DNA of 40,788 nt from JBAYJM01 sp041665065. GTDB lineage: Bacteria; Patescibacteriota; Patescibacteriia; 2-01-FULL-39-33. Position numbers and translations under genes: made by a program. Below are positions 24,009-31,318 of this stretch, piece after piece; the first letter of the stretch is position 1, and the number at the start of each line of letters is the position of its first letter. The notes under the pieces were generated by a model that had not been told where the DNA came from, made no database searches, and saw nothing but the letters and a program-made list of their open reading frames with translations. Location: assembly GCA_041665065.1 (NCBI GenBank), contig JBAYJM010000009.1, positions 1 to 40,788 of the forward strand. Reading direction: 5' to 3'.

Positions 24009-24346
24009 CATAGTAGCTTAAACCAACTGACCTTCCGCGTGATGGACCAGGCCGGTGAACATTTTACCGGACTTCAGGTCCATCGTAATACGATTGGAAG
24101 ATAGGTTGGTCAGCTTTGACGAAGTACTTAACCTTCGTCTAGGTGGGTAAAGACTTTGCGAGATTAGTCTCATTTCGCAAAATGCTAACTCACTGAACCT
24201 TAAGGGGTGTGAACGCAAGCCACCCCTCAGAGCAGGGACTGGGTCGAGGAGGACCCGCAGGACGCCGATGCAACGTGTCGGCCTTCCAATTCTCCAAACA
24301 ATGTTTCGGCGCCGTTTCTTCCCAACAGGACGGCGCCACTTTTTTT
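24009..24346 (+). ncRNA. Structured RNA of about 340 nt, family not recognised
   Basis: A strong promoter and a strong terminator enclose a G+C-rich stretch with no plausible protein but many paired segments. CTGACCTTCC (24026-24035) pairs with GGAA...GGTCAG near 24100-24120. GATGGACC pairs with GGTCCATC, enclosing CCGGT/ACCGG (24040-24090). GACGAAG pairs with CTTCGTC (about 24117-24140). TTGCGA pairs with TCGCAA (about 24153-24180). AGGGGTG pairs with CACCCCT (about 24202-24228). GGGTC pairs with GACCC, and GCCGA with TCGGC, before the terminator. I looked for the conserved cores of RNase P RNA (GAGGAAAGTCC, CAGAA..GGCTTA), tmRNA (5' and CCA ends, ALAA tag) and SRP RNA and found none. Identity unknown. 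Confidence 0.65.
24308..24346 (+). terminator. Terminator of the structured RNA
   Basis: GGCGCCGT (24308-24315) pairs with ACGGCGCC (24330-24337), followed by ACTTTTTTT. Confidence 0.9.
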
Positions 24347-24363
24347 AAAAAAATATTTTCAAT

Positions 24364-24393
24364 AAAAAAACTCCCCATAGAGGGGAGTTTTTG
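24364..24393. terminator. Bidirectional terminator between the structured RNA and ppdK
   Basis: CTCCCC (24371-24376), five bases, GGGGAG (24382-24387), with a T-run on both strands. It lies 11 bases after the ppdK stop codon on the minus strand. Confidence 0.88.
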
Positions 24394-24403
24394 GTTTAAA
24401 TTC

Positions 24404-27064
24404 TTATTTAGTCATTTTCTCTTTAATCGCAGCGTGAGCAGCGGCAAGTCTGGCAATCGGCACTCTAAATGGAGAACAAGATACGTAGCTTAAACCTTCT
24501 CTATGGCAGAATTCTACTGTCATAGGTTCACCGCCATGTTCACCACAAATACCAACTTTCAAATCACCCTTAACGCCTCTTCCCTTTTTAATAGCGATTC
24601 TAATCAATTCACCAATACCTTCTTGATCAAGAACTTCAAATGGATCGTATTCAAAAATTCCTTGTGCGACATATTCCTTCAAGAACTTGCCAGCATCATC
24701 ACGGCTTAGTCCTGCACCCATTTGAGTTAAATCGTTTGTACCAAATGAGAAGAACTCAGCACCGCTTTCAACAATCTTGTCAGCAACCAAAGCAGCACGA
24801 GGCACTTCAATCATTGTTCCGATCTTGTAAGCGATTTGGACTTCAGCTTCTTTCATTTTGCTTTCAACAATTTCAACAGCTCTATCTTTTAACATTGAAA
24901 ATTCTTTTGTTGTAGCAACCAAAGGAATCATAATTTCTGGTTTGACTGGAGTTGATCTGCCACAGCATTTGCAAGGCTTGGCAACTTCAATTGCGGCTTC
25001 GATAATTGCAGTAACTTGCATATCGTAAATTTCAGGATATGTAACAGCCAATCTGCAACCACGATGTCCAAGCATAGGATTAAATTCATGAAGCTCAGAA
25101 ATTTTTGCTTTCAAAGTTCCTGTATCAACTTGCATTTCTCTTGCTAAGTCGAAAATATCTTTTTCTTCTGTTGGCAAAAATTCATGTAGTGGCGGATCTA
25201 ATAATCTAATTGTAACTGGAAAGCCTTCCATTTCTCTAAATAATCCAATGAAGTCTTCCTTTTGATATGGTAAAAGTTTTGCCAAAGCCTTTTTTCTGCC
25301 CTCTAAATCATTTGACAAAATCATTTCTCTAACAGCTTTGATTCTTTCGCCGTCAAAGAACATATGTTCTGTTCGACATAATCCGATACCTTCAGCACCA
25401 AAACTTCTAGCAACCTTTGCATCATTTGGAGTATCAGCATTTGTCCTAACGCCCATTGTTCTGACTTCATCAGCCCAAGCCATTAACGTGCCAAAGCTTC
25501 CAGTAAGTTCTGGATCAGATACAGCCATTTTTCCAAGATATACTTTTCCTTCACTGCCATCTAAGCTAATATAATCGCCTTCTTTAATGACAATGTCAGT
25601 ATTTTTGATTTTTAAAGTTCTGGCAGATTCATCAATAATCAAATCTGAACAACCAGCAACACAAGATGTTCCCATGCCTCTGGCAACAACAGCAGCGTGT
25701 GAAGTCATACCACCACGAGCTGTCAAAATTCCTTTTGAGCTATGCATACCATCAATGTCTTCTGGAGATGTTTCAATTCTTACCAACACGACATCTTTGC
25801 CAGCTTGAGCCTGAGCGTAAGCTTCAGCTGCTGTAAATACAACTTGGCCAACTGCAGCACCAGGTGATGCTGGAAGACCGGTTGCAATAACTTCAGCAGA
25901 TTTTTTAGCATTTGGATCCAACTGCTTGTGTAACATTTGATTCAATTGATTTGGGTCAACTCTTAGCAAGGCTTCATTTTTTGAAATCATGCCTTCACCT
26001 ACCATATCAACTGCGATTCTGACAGATGCAGCAGATGTTCTCTTGCCGTTTCTATTTTGTAAAATATATAGCTTGCCTTCTTGAATTGTAAATTCCATGT
26101 CTTGCATGTCTTTGTAATGCTTTTCAACCTTATCGCAAGTATCAACCAATTCTTTGTAGATATCAGGCATTATTTCTTCAAGTTGGGTAACAGGCTGAGG
26201 AGTTCTGATGCCGGCTACTACATCTTCGCCTTGAGCATTCATTAAATATTCGCCGTAGAATTTATTTTCACCAGTGGAAGGGTTTCTTGTAAAGCAAACA
26301 CCAGTTCCTGATGTATCGCCAAGATTTCCAAATACCATAGCTTGGATATTTACAGCTGTACCTTTCAAGCCTTTGATATTGTTAATTTCCATGTATCTGA
26401 TAGCGCGGTAATTTTTCCAAGAATTGAATACTGCGTCAATTGCTAATTTCAATTGGACCAAAGGATCTTGAGGAAAATCAATTCCTTTTGCTTCCTTGAT
26501 GGCTTCTTTATATTTCTTTACAATTTCTTTTAAATCATCAACATCCAAATCTGTATCAATTGTAATTCCTTTATTTGCTTTTACGCTGTCTAAAACATGG
26601 TCAAATTTTTCGCTTTCAACTTCCAAAACAACATCACCAAACATTTGGATAAGTCTTCGGTATGAATCCCATGCAAATCTAGGATTGTTTGATTTTGTTG
26701 CAAGTCCTACTACTGACAGATCATTTAAACCTAAGTTTAAAATTGTATCCATCATGCCAGGCATTGAAGCGGCTGCTCCAGAACGAACAGAAACAAGCAA
26801 AGGATCGCTGGCATCGCCAAGTCTTTTGCCGATTTTTCTTTCCAAATCGCCTAACTTGATATTGATTTGATCTTTGACTTCTTGAGGATATACTCTTCCG
26901 TTTTCGTGATACTCCGCGCAAACTTCAGTAGTAATTGTAAATCCCGGAGGAACATTAATGCCCAAGCTTGACATTTCAGCCAAGTTAGCGCCTTTTCCAC
27001 CCAAGATTTCTTTCATGCCTTTATTCCCTTCCTCAAAGGAATAGACATATTTTTTTTCTGCCAT
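24404..27064 (-). CDS. ppdK: Pyruvate, phosphate dikinase
   Basis: An 886-residue PPDK, full length. It interconverts pyruvate + ATP + phosphate with PEP + AMP + pyrophosphate. The N-terminal ATP-grasp domain starts KKYVYSFEEGNKGMKEILGGKGANLAEM and contains SVRSGAAASMPGMMDTILNLG. The swivelling phosphohistidine domain has GGMTSHAAVVARGMG with His456. The C-terminal TIM barrel has LDPPLHEFLPT, MIEVPRAALVAD, SFGTNDLTQM and GICGEHGGEP with the general-acid Cys (about 840). The usual LQTR before GKRT reads LQNRNGKRT. In small fermentative cells it often serves as reversible pyruvate kinase. It stands alone, with a terminator downstream and an inserted element upstream. Confidence 0.97.
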   Translation of the reverse strand: MAEKKYVYSFEEGNKGMKEILGGKGANLAEMSSLGINVPPGFTITTEVCAEYHENGRVYPQEVKDQINIKLGDLERKIGKRLGDASDPLLVSVRSGAAASMPGMMDTILNLGLNDLSVVGLATKSNNPRFAWDSYRRLIQMFGDVVLEVESEKFDHVLDSVKANKGITIDTDLDVDDLKEIVKKYKEAIKEAKGIDFPQDPLVQLKLAIDAVFNSWKNYRAIRYMEINNIKGLKGTAVNIQAMVFGNLGDTSGTGVCFTRNPSTGENKFYGEYLMNAQGEDVVAGIRTPQPVTQLEEIMPDIYKELVDTCDKVEKHYKDMQDMEFTIQEGKLYILQNRNGKRTSAASVRIAVDMVGEGMISKNEALLRVDPNQLNQMLHKQLDPNAKKSAEVIATGLPASPGAAVGQVVFTAAEAYAQAQAGKDVVLVRIETSPEDIDGMHSSKGILTARGGMTSHAAVVARGMGTSCVAGCSDLIIDESARTLKIKNTDIVIKEGDYISLDGSEGKVYLGKMAVSDPELTGSFGTLMAWADEVRTMGVRTNADTPNDAKVARSFGAEGIGLCRTEHMFFDGERIKAVREMILSNDLEGRKKALAKLLPYQKEDFIGLFREMEGFPVTIRLLDPPLHEFLPTEEKDIFDLAREMQVDTGTLKAKISELHEFNPMLGHRGCRLAVTYPEIYDMQVTAIIEAAIEVAKPCKCCGRSTPVKPEIMIPLVATTKEFSMLKDRAVEIVESKMKEAEVQIAYKIGTMIEVPRAALVADKIVESGAEFFSFGTNDLTQMGAGLSRDDAGKFLKEYVAQGIFEYDPFEVLDQEGIGELIRIAIKKGRGVKGDLKVGICGEHGGEPMTVEFCHREGLSYVSCSPFRVPIARLAAAHAAIKEKMTK

Positions 27065-27110
27065 AGATTTAAACTTTTAATTTATAATCTTATATTTTTA
27101 ATAATTTTTA

Positions 27111-27435
27111 TAAAATATCTTTAGAGGGTGGGCAACGGCGACGACGCGTTTGTTGCCCGAATGGTGCGGTACTAGGGCTCGTTCCTAGTTTGGTCCTTAA
27201 GTAATTGGGCGCGAGAACTCCAATTTCTTATGGCTTCAATACGGATCATTCCGACACTGAAGAGAGCCATTCCCAACGCAGGGATAAGTGTCGCCGGAGT
27301 TAATAGTGTTGGCTGGAATGACAAGTACAATATTCCGCCAATGAACAAACAAAAACCGACCACTATCATTATACGCAGAGCTTTATGCATCTAACTTTCC
27401 TTTCCAAAAGTTAAGCACCCTCTAAAAATATTTTA
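27111..27435. mobile_element. 325-bp element bounded by 20-bp inverted repeats
   Basis: The left end TAAAATATCTTTAGAGGGTG (27111-27130) and the reverse complement of the right end (27416-27435) agree in 19 of 20 bases. Between them lies a G+C-richer segment with one small membrane protein gene. At the left inner end is a GGGCAAC/GTTGCCC hairpin (27130-27160 region). No transposase is present, so if mobile it would depend on a helper, as MITEs do. The flanks are too A+T-rich to judge a target duplication. Confidence 0.5.
27172..27390 (-). CDS. Small two-helix membrane protein
   Basis: A 72-residue protein: MHKALR, first membrane helix about 7-26 (IMIVVGFCLFIGGILYLSF), a short turn with LLTPATL, second helix about 35-52 (LIPALGMALFSVGMI), then a charged tail (RIEAIRNWSSRAQLLKDQTRNEP). 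No family recognised. AAAGGAAAG lies before ATG 27390. The base composition is richer in G+C than the ppdK and pfkB genes around it. It is the only gene of the element bounded by inverted repeats. Holin-like or small regulatory membrane proteins have this shape, but nothing here proves either. Confidence 0.65.
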   Translation of the reverse strand: MHKALRIMIVVGFCLFIGGILYLSFQPTLLTPATLIPALGMALFSVGMIRIEAIRNWSSRAQLLKDQTRNEP

Positions 27436-27474
27436 ATTGTGAAGACCAATTTATTATTATTCTCTCACTCCTTT

Positions 27475-27501
27475 GTCATCCTGGCGAATGCTAGGATCCA
27501 G
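27475..27501. repeat. Fragment resembling a common palindromic spacer repeat
   Basis: GTCATCCTGGCGAATGCTAG followed by GATCCAG resembles the widespread GTCATCC...GGATCCAG type of interspersed palindrome; here the arms are degraded (CCTGGC against GCTAGG). Only one copy is in the window. Confidence 0.3.
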
Positions 27502-27519
27502 CCCCCTAATTTATACCGA

Positions 27520-27554
27520 AAATTAAAAAGCCCGGACAACGAAGTTAGTCCGCA
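27520..27554 (-). terminator. Terminator of the PfkB kinase gene
   Basis: Minus strand CGGAC(T)AAC, TTC loop, GTTGTCCG, then GGCTTTTTAATTTT. It lies just after the kinase stop codon. Confidence 0.75.
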
Positions 27555-27570
27555 CCTTCCAATTCGGACA

Positions 27571-28527
27571 TTATCTCTCTATTTGCTTTTTAGTTAACAA
27601 TCCTTTTTGCGCTCCTATCTTGCCTACGACTGAGGCGGAATTGCTTATTCCCCAGCGCAAGGAATCTGTAATATTCTTACCATAAATTAATGCTCCAGTC
27701 AAGCCACCTCCAAATGAATCGCCAATACCAATAGTATTAACCGCTTTTACTGTTTTTGCCTTGATAAAATAATACTTTTTGCCGTCAAAAGCGTAGGCTC
27801 CTTTTTTACCATCTGTTATAACAACCGTCTTTGGACCTAGCTTAAAAATAAATTCCATCAGTCCTTTTATTTCTTTTAATTTTTTAAATTCTAACGCCTC
27901 ATCGTGATTAACCATAAACACTTTAATGTGTGGCAAATACTTTTTTAAGCTAGCCATATCCTGCAATTGCTTAAGTCCGGGATTCCAAACGATATTTTTT
28001 TTCAATTTAACAATTTCATCCATTATGCCCTTCCAATTATTATGCGGAAGCGCTGAAACATAAAACCAATCAGTGTTTAATTTGTCAATTTTTAAATCCT
28101 TAGCTGAGAGAGCATCGTTAGCTCCACGATGCAAAAAAGCAATATGTTCTTTGGCTTCATTGTTTACTGTCAAAATCACTGAGAAGCCAGTGTCATTTTT
28201 AGTATCAATTTTTATAAGCGAAGTGTCAACTTTATTATTTTTAAAATTCAATAAAATATTTCTGCCATTATCATCACTTCCAATTGCACAAACAGTTGCC
28301 GACTTAAGTCCAAGCTTAGCAAATGAAACAGCTGCGTTGCAGGCACCTCCGCCGATTTCATAAAAAACTTTGTCAGCATAAACTTTGGCGCCATATTCAA
28401 AAGCCAAGAGTTTTTGCTTGGTGACATTGGTTGTGGATATCAATTCACCGTCTTTTGAATAAAAAAGAATGTCGCGAGTTGCACCGCCAATAGTTATGAC
28501 ATCGAATTTTTGAGGCTGTTTTTTCAT
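27571..28527 (-). CDS. PfkB-family carbohydrate kinase
   Basis: A 318-residue ribokinase-fold sugar kinase. PfkB signature 1 is IGGGACNAAVSFAKLG (about 58-73). Signature 2 is NTIGIGDSFGGGLTGAL, with the catalytic Asp of GxGD present, although the first residue is Asn where Asp is usual (DTxGxGD). The start VITIGGATRDILF is that of ribokinase/adenosine kinase-like proteins. It phosphorylates a sugar or nucleoside; ribose, fructose or a nucleoside are all possible. The start ATG 28527 is only six bases after a TATAAT box, so its message may be leaderless. Confidence 0.88.
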   Translation of the reverse strand: MKKQPQKFDVITIGGATRDILFYSKDGELISTTNVTKQKLLAFEYGAKVYADKVFYEIGGGACNAAVSFAKLGLKSATVCAIGSDDNGRNILLNFKNNKVDTSLIKIDTKNDTGFSVILTVNNEAKEHIAFLHRGANDALSAKDLKIDKLNTDWFYVSALPHNNWKGIMDEIVKLKKNIVWNPGLKQLQDMASLKKYLPHIKVFMVNHDEALEFKKLKEIKGLMEFIFKLGPKTVVITDGKKGAYAFDGKKYYFIKAKTVKAVNTIGIGDSFGGGLTGALIYGKNITDSLRWGISNSASVVGKIGAQKGLLTKKQIER

Positions 28528-28533
28528 GGCTTT

Positions 28534-28542
28534 ATTATAGCA
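28534..28542 (-). promoter_or_regulatory. Extended -10 element at the PfkB kinase start
   Basis: Minus strand TGCTATAAT, six bases before the ATG. Transcription would begin at or next to the start codon. It directly follows the T-run of the cassette terminator at 28553-28601. Confidence 0.5.
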
Positions 28543-28552
28543 AAATTTTTAG

Positions 28553-28601
28553 ACAAAAAAAATAGCCCTGCCGACGACAACGTGTTTCTGTCGGGCAGGG
28601 C
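28553..28601 (-). terminator. Terminator of the zinc-ribbon cassette
   Basis: Minus strand GCCCTGCC (28594-28601) pairs with GGCAGGGC (28565-28572), plus an inner CGACA/TGTCG stem, followed by TATTTTTTTT. Long and G+C-rich compared with native terminators. Confidence 0.92.
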
Positions 28602-28629
28602 GGGTGGCTCAATTACATGAACACCCATC

Positions 28630-28782
28630 TTATTCTCCTCCTTGGGTGGGGGCTGGTCTGAAAGATTCTGCCATTTCTTTAGCAAACCCCATAAACCACC
28701 TTTGAACACACTCAAAAGAAGAACAAACCGTAGCTTGGGGAGTTGTAACCAACTCACCGCAATACTCGCATTGAGTACTCAT
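28630..28782 (-). CDS. Small zinc-ribbon-like protein (50 residues)
   Basis: A 50-residue protein, MSTQCEYCGELVTTPQATVC then SSFECVQRWF. Cysteines are spaced CxxC, then C-x4-C, as in small zinc ribbons. A full AAAGGAGGT ribosome binding site lies seven bases before the ATG, inside the end of the upstream gene, whose stop overlaps this start (ATGA). The second half is helical (FMGFAKEMAESF). Last gene of a three-gene cassette; a strong terminator follows. Function unknown; such proteins often bind nucleic acid or protein partners in phages and plasmids (inference). Confidence 0.7.
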   Translation of the reverse strand: MSTQCEYCGELVTTPQATVCSSFECVQRWFMGFAKEMAESFRPAPTQGGE

Positions 28783-28961
28783 TTCGACCTCCTTTCTTCG
28801 GCCCATTTCTCAAACTCACGCTCCTTCTCCTGAGCGCAAATTTCGCAATGAGTCGAAGTCACATCACTTAGATTGATTAGTAGCCACATCACAAAGTGTG
28901 ACAATCTAACCCAACGCCAATTAATCCAAAACTTCTCACAAACACAACACTGTCTAATCAC
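28779..28961 (-). CDS. Small zinc-binding protein with CxxC and HCxxC
   Basis: A 60-residue protein read from GTG 28961, which has GAGGG a few bases upstream. Residues: IRQCCVCEKFW near the start, a Trp-rich hydrophobic middle (WINWRWVRLSHFVMWLLINL), then THCEICAQEKEREFEKWAEE. The CxxC...HCxxC arrangement resembles small zinc proteins of the CxxCxK...HGIC kind. GTG starts one base after the stop of the preceding gene, and its own stop overlaps the next ATG, so the three genes are translationally coupled. The sequence of its end supplies the Shine-Dalgarno of the next gene, which supports both frames. Confidence 0.65.
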   Translation of the reverse strand: MIRQCCVCEKFWINWRWVRLSHFVMWLLINLSDVTSTHCEICAQEKEREFEKWAEERRSK

Positions 28962-28962
28962 A

Positions 28963-29181
28963 TTACACCCTCACGTCCAGCCAACGTTGGCAAGATGCAG
29001 TATCTGTGACCTGTTCACTAGAAGCCGGCTCCGTTACTACCAACTCCCGAGGAAGCCCAACAGCACTTGGGCTTTCCGGCTGAACCTTTTCGGGACGCCT
29101 AGTCCTTGGATTAACCACATCAGTATATGCCGATGAAGCCGCACCAACCGTTGCTTGATTTGTTGCAGGAGAAATGCTCAT
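28963..29181 (-). CDS. Small protein at the head of the zinc-ribbon cassette
   Basis: A 72-residue protein read from ATG 29181, which follows GGGGGAGAGGG. An upstream ATG at 29256 lies within the promoter and is rejected. The sequence starts MSISPATNQATVGAASSAYT and is rich in Ser, Thr, Val and Pro, with a basic middle (NPRTRRPEKVQPE) and a single cysteine near the end (CQRWLDVRV). It is probably unstructured over much of its length. No family recognised. It leads a compact minus-strand transcript with its own promoter at 29225-29253. Confidence 0.6.
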   Translation of the reverse strand: MSISPATNQATVGAASSAYTDVVNPRTRRPEKVQPESPSAVGLPRELVVTEPASSEQVTDTASCQRWLDVRV

Positions 29182-29224
29182 TACCCTCTCCCCCTCAATC
29201 AAACTTCTTTTTGACCCGAAGAAA

Positions 29225-29253
29225 ATTATATCACACCCCACGCTAATTGTCCA
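29225..29253 (-). promoter_or_regulatory. Promoter of the zinc-ribbon cassette
   Basis: Minus strand TGGACA (29248-29253), exactly 17 bases ending TGA, TATAAT (29225-29230). It has a near-consensus -35 and a perfect extended -10. Confidence 0.8.
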
Positions 29254-29292
29254 CATAATTTCGACATATTAGATTCTAAAATCGTGCCAATT

Positions 29293-29323
29293 TAAAAAAC
29301 GCCTTTGTTTCGGCGTTTTTTAA
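29293..29323. terminator. Terminator of the 650-residue membrane protein gene
   Basis: AAAAAACGCC, a short loop, GGCGTTTTTT: symmetric, so it can act on both strands. It lies 19 bases after the stop codon of the membrane protein gene. Confidence 0.85.
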
Positions 29324-29341
29324 AAGATATTTTACAAATTA

Positions 29342-31294
29342 TTATTTTTGATTCTGATAGCTATAGCTCTTTTTCATAGCTTTCCAAAAAACCTCGCGAT
29401 TAATGCAATGGGGATTTGTCCCGTCGCAATCCTTATTTTCCAAAATATTTCCATACTTGGCAAAACTATCTCCGCTAGCATAATGATAGGCATCGGCTTG
29501 CAAATTTTTTAAAACTTCAGCATGAGCCCTGTCAATATTGCCCCCAGCCTTGGCTAATTCTTCGGCCATGCCATCATCATAAGCCTTGACCAGTCCGCGG
29601 AATTCCATAGACTTGGCCTCGCTCTGGACAGTGTCCAAAGCTTCCTCAATCGGCATTGTCGCCCAGCCGACAGTATCCTTGGTAATTTCACCAAACAGGC
29701 TTTCAATTATTTTATCCTTGACTTCATCTTTGACTTTTGATGTAACTGCCTCATTAATCATACTAATATTTCGGTCAACGTCCTGGCCAAGCTCGCTGAG
29801 TTTTTTATTGATCGCCTCTTGCCGTTCAAGCATCCTTTGATAAAATCGCAATTGCTGATCCAAATTTTCTTCTTCTTTGGTCGGATTGGTCTTCCAAATT
29901 TTCACCGCATCGACCATATTGCCAACCTTCTCATTCCAACGATCCTTGACTAATTGCGAATCGTCCATTTTAGTAATGTCATTGGCCGGATCATTTATAA
30001 ATGCATAATAATCCCGAAATGCCTCATACTGTTCGCTGGTCATTTTCAAGCCTTGCGCTTTCAATCTATCATTTAAGCCAAGCAATTTATTTTTAGTCAC
30101 ATTATCAAAATCTCCCACCGCCCAATCACCAATAATTTCTTGGCTAATAGGATCCTTTAATTTTTCATATTCCGCTTTTTTATCAGCGCTTAAAATGCCA
30201 TACATCGCCAAACGCTTGGCCTCAAGCTCTTTCAATTGCCGAGCCAAATCCTTATCATCGCCATTTTTCAATTCATTTTTTAAGGTTTCTATTTGATCAT
30301 CCATGGCAATAACCTTATCCGGAGTGATGCTAGCCGACAAATCCGATTTGCACTTAGTCGCCGAGGCGCCTGTCAATTTATCGCAAGCAGAAGGATTATC
30401 AAATAATCTTGCCACTGAAATCAAACATTCTTCACGGGTGTATGACATGAGACCGCCCTTGATTTGATCACAAGCGGACATATCGCCGGTATTTTCAGCA
30501 ATCATTAGATAGCATTTATCACGAGGCGGATTAGAACCACCGTCTTTGAATTTCTCTCCCTTGATTTTTTCACATTGCTCTTGGCGCCCTTCTTGCGCGG
30601 CCGCACCCTGATTGCAATGATCGCTATCTGGCAAAAAATCACAAACAACCGTCATAAAATCACCAACACAGCCAGTCAAAAAAAATGGCGCTAGTATCAA
30701 AAGCAGAACCAATGGCAGGCTTTTTGGCGAACGTTTATTTTTTAAAAATTTAAAAATCCAACTAATTATTAAAAATAATATTGCCGCGACAATAACTACA
30801 ATACTGGCATAAAGCATTGGCTCGCCGAAGTAAGCAATCAAGCCTTTGGCAATATCAATATATCTTTTCTCGTTAAAAATCAATTGCCAGCCCAAAGCGA
30901 TCCATGGCAAAACACTGATAATAATTATGATTGCTTGCGCTAATTTAAATCTTACAATTCTAAACAGTCTGGACAGTAAAAACAATATATTACAAATTAC
31001 AAACGACAATAGGCCGAAAGCAAAACCGAAATATTGGCCGTAATCTGAAAAAATACTTTTAACTTTGGCATTTCCAATTGACTTAGCCACCTGTGACATT
31101 TCCGGGCTAAGCGATTGGCTTAAAAAATACCAAGCCACACCAAAAATAATCAGGGTTAAGAGCGACAAATGCCAAGTGCGAGTTTTAATTTTGACCGCAC
31201 GGGCCACTGGCGCGCCTTCAGGAATATTGGGGGAAGGAACTTCTTCCGGCTTGACTGCCACAGCATCTGTGACATTATTTTCTTCATCAGTCAT
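29342..31294 (-). CDS. Polytopic membrane protein with large cysteine-containing soluble domain
   Basis: A 650-residue protein of no family I recognise. An acidic, Pro-rich cytoplasmic tail (1-38) is followed by about five hydrophobic helices (41-59, 86-108, 119-139, 160-183, 192-207). Just after the last helix comes LTGCVGDFMTVVCDFLPDSDHC. A region with regularly spaced cysteines follows (about 209-315; CYLMIAENTGDMSACDQIKG, CLISVARLFDNPSACDKLTG), which looks like two related copies of a C...AC unit. The rest (about 320-630) is helical and charged, partly coiled coil. The soluble part is probably outside the cell with disulfides. It starts 24 bases after the tgt stop and is likely cotranscribed with it. 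Confidence 0.75.
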   Translation of the reverse strand: MTDEENNVTDAVAVKPEEVPSPNIPEGAPVARAVKIKTRTWHLSLLTLIIFGVAWYFLSQSLSPEMSQVAKSIGNAKVKSIFSDYGQYFGFAFGLLSFVICNILFLLSRLFRIVRFKLAQAIIIIISVLPWIALGWQLIFNEKRYIDIAKGLIAYFGEPMLYASIVVIVAAILFLIISWIFKFLKNKRSPKSLPLVLLLILAPFFLTGCVGDFMTVVCDFLPDSDHCNQGAAAQEGRQEQCEKIKGEKFKDGGSNPPRDKCYLMIAENTGDMSACDQIKGGLMSYTREECLISVARLFDNPSACDKLTGASATKCKSDLSASITPDKVIAMDDQIETLKNELKNGDDKDLARQLKELEAKRLAMYGILSADKKAEYEKLKDPISQEIIGDWAVGDFDNVTKNKLLGLNDRLKAQGLKMTSEQYEAFRDYYAFINDPANDITKMDDSQLVKDRWNEKVGNMVDAVKIWKTNPTKEEENLDQQLRFYQRMLERQEAINKKLSELGQDVDRNISMINEAVTSKVKDEVKDKIIESLFGEITKDTVGWATMPIEEALDTVQSEAKSMEFRGLVKAYDDGMAEELAKAGGNIDRAHAEVLKNLQADAYHYASGDSFAKYGNILENKDCDGTNPHCINREVFWKAMKKSYSYQNQK

Positions 31295-31318
31295 AAATTT
31301 TTGATTAATAAATATATC

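Noticed and set aside
24018..24218. Minus-strand ORF of 66 codons ending in MDLKSGKMFTGLVHHAEGQLV
   Set aside because: It lies inside the plus-strand structured RNA, has no promoter or Shine-Dalgarno on its strand, and its sequence is explained by the RNA stems.
24009..24346. Identification as RNase P RNA, tmRNA or SRP RNA
   Set aside because: None of the conserved core sequences or a CCA/tag arrangement could be found by reading; only an alignment-based search could overturn this.
28524..28757. Minus-strand ORF of 77 codons across the cassette terminator
   Set aside because: It runs in another frame through the zinc-ribbon gene, through the terminator hairpin and into the PfkB start; its initiation region belongs to the end of the zinc-ribbon gene.
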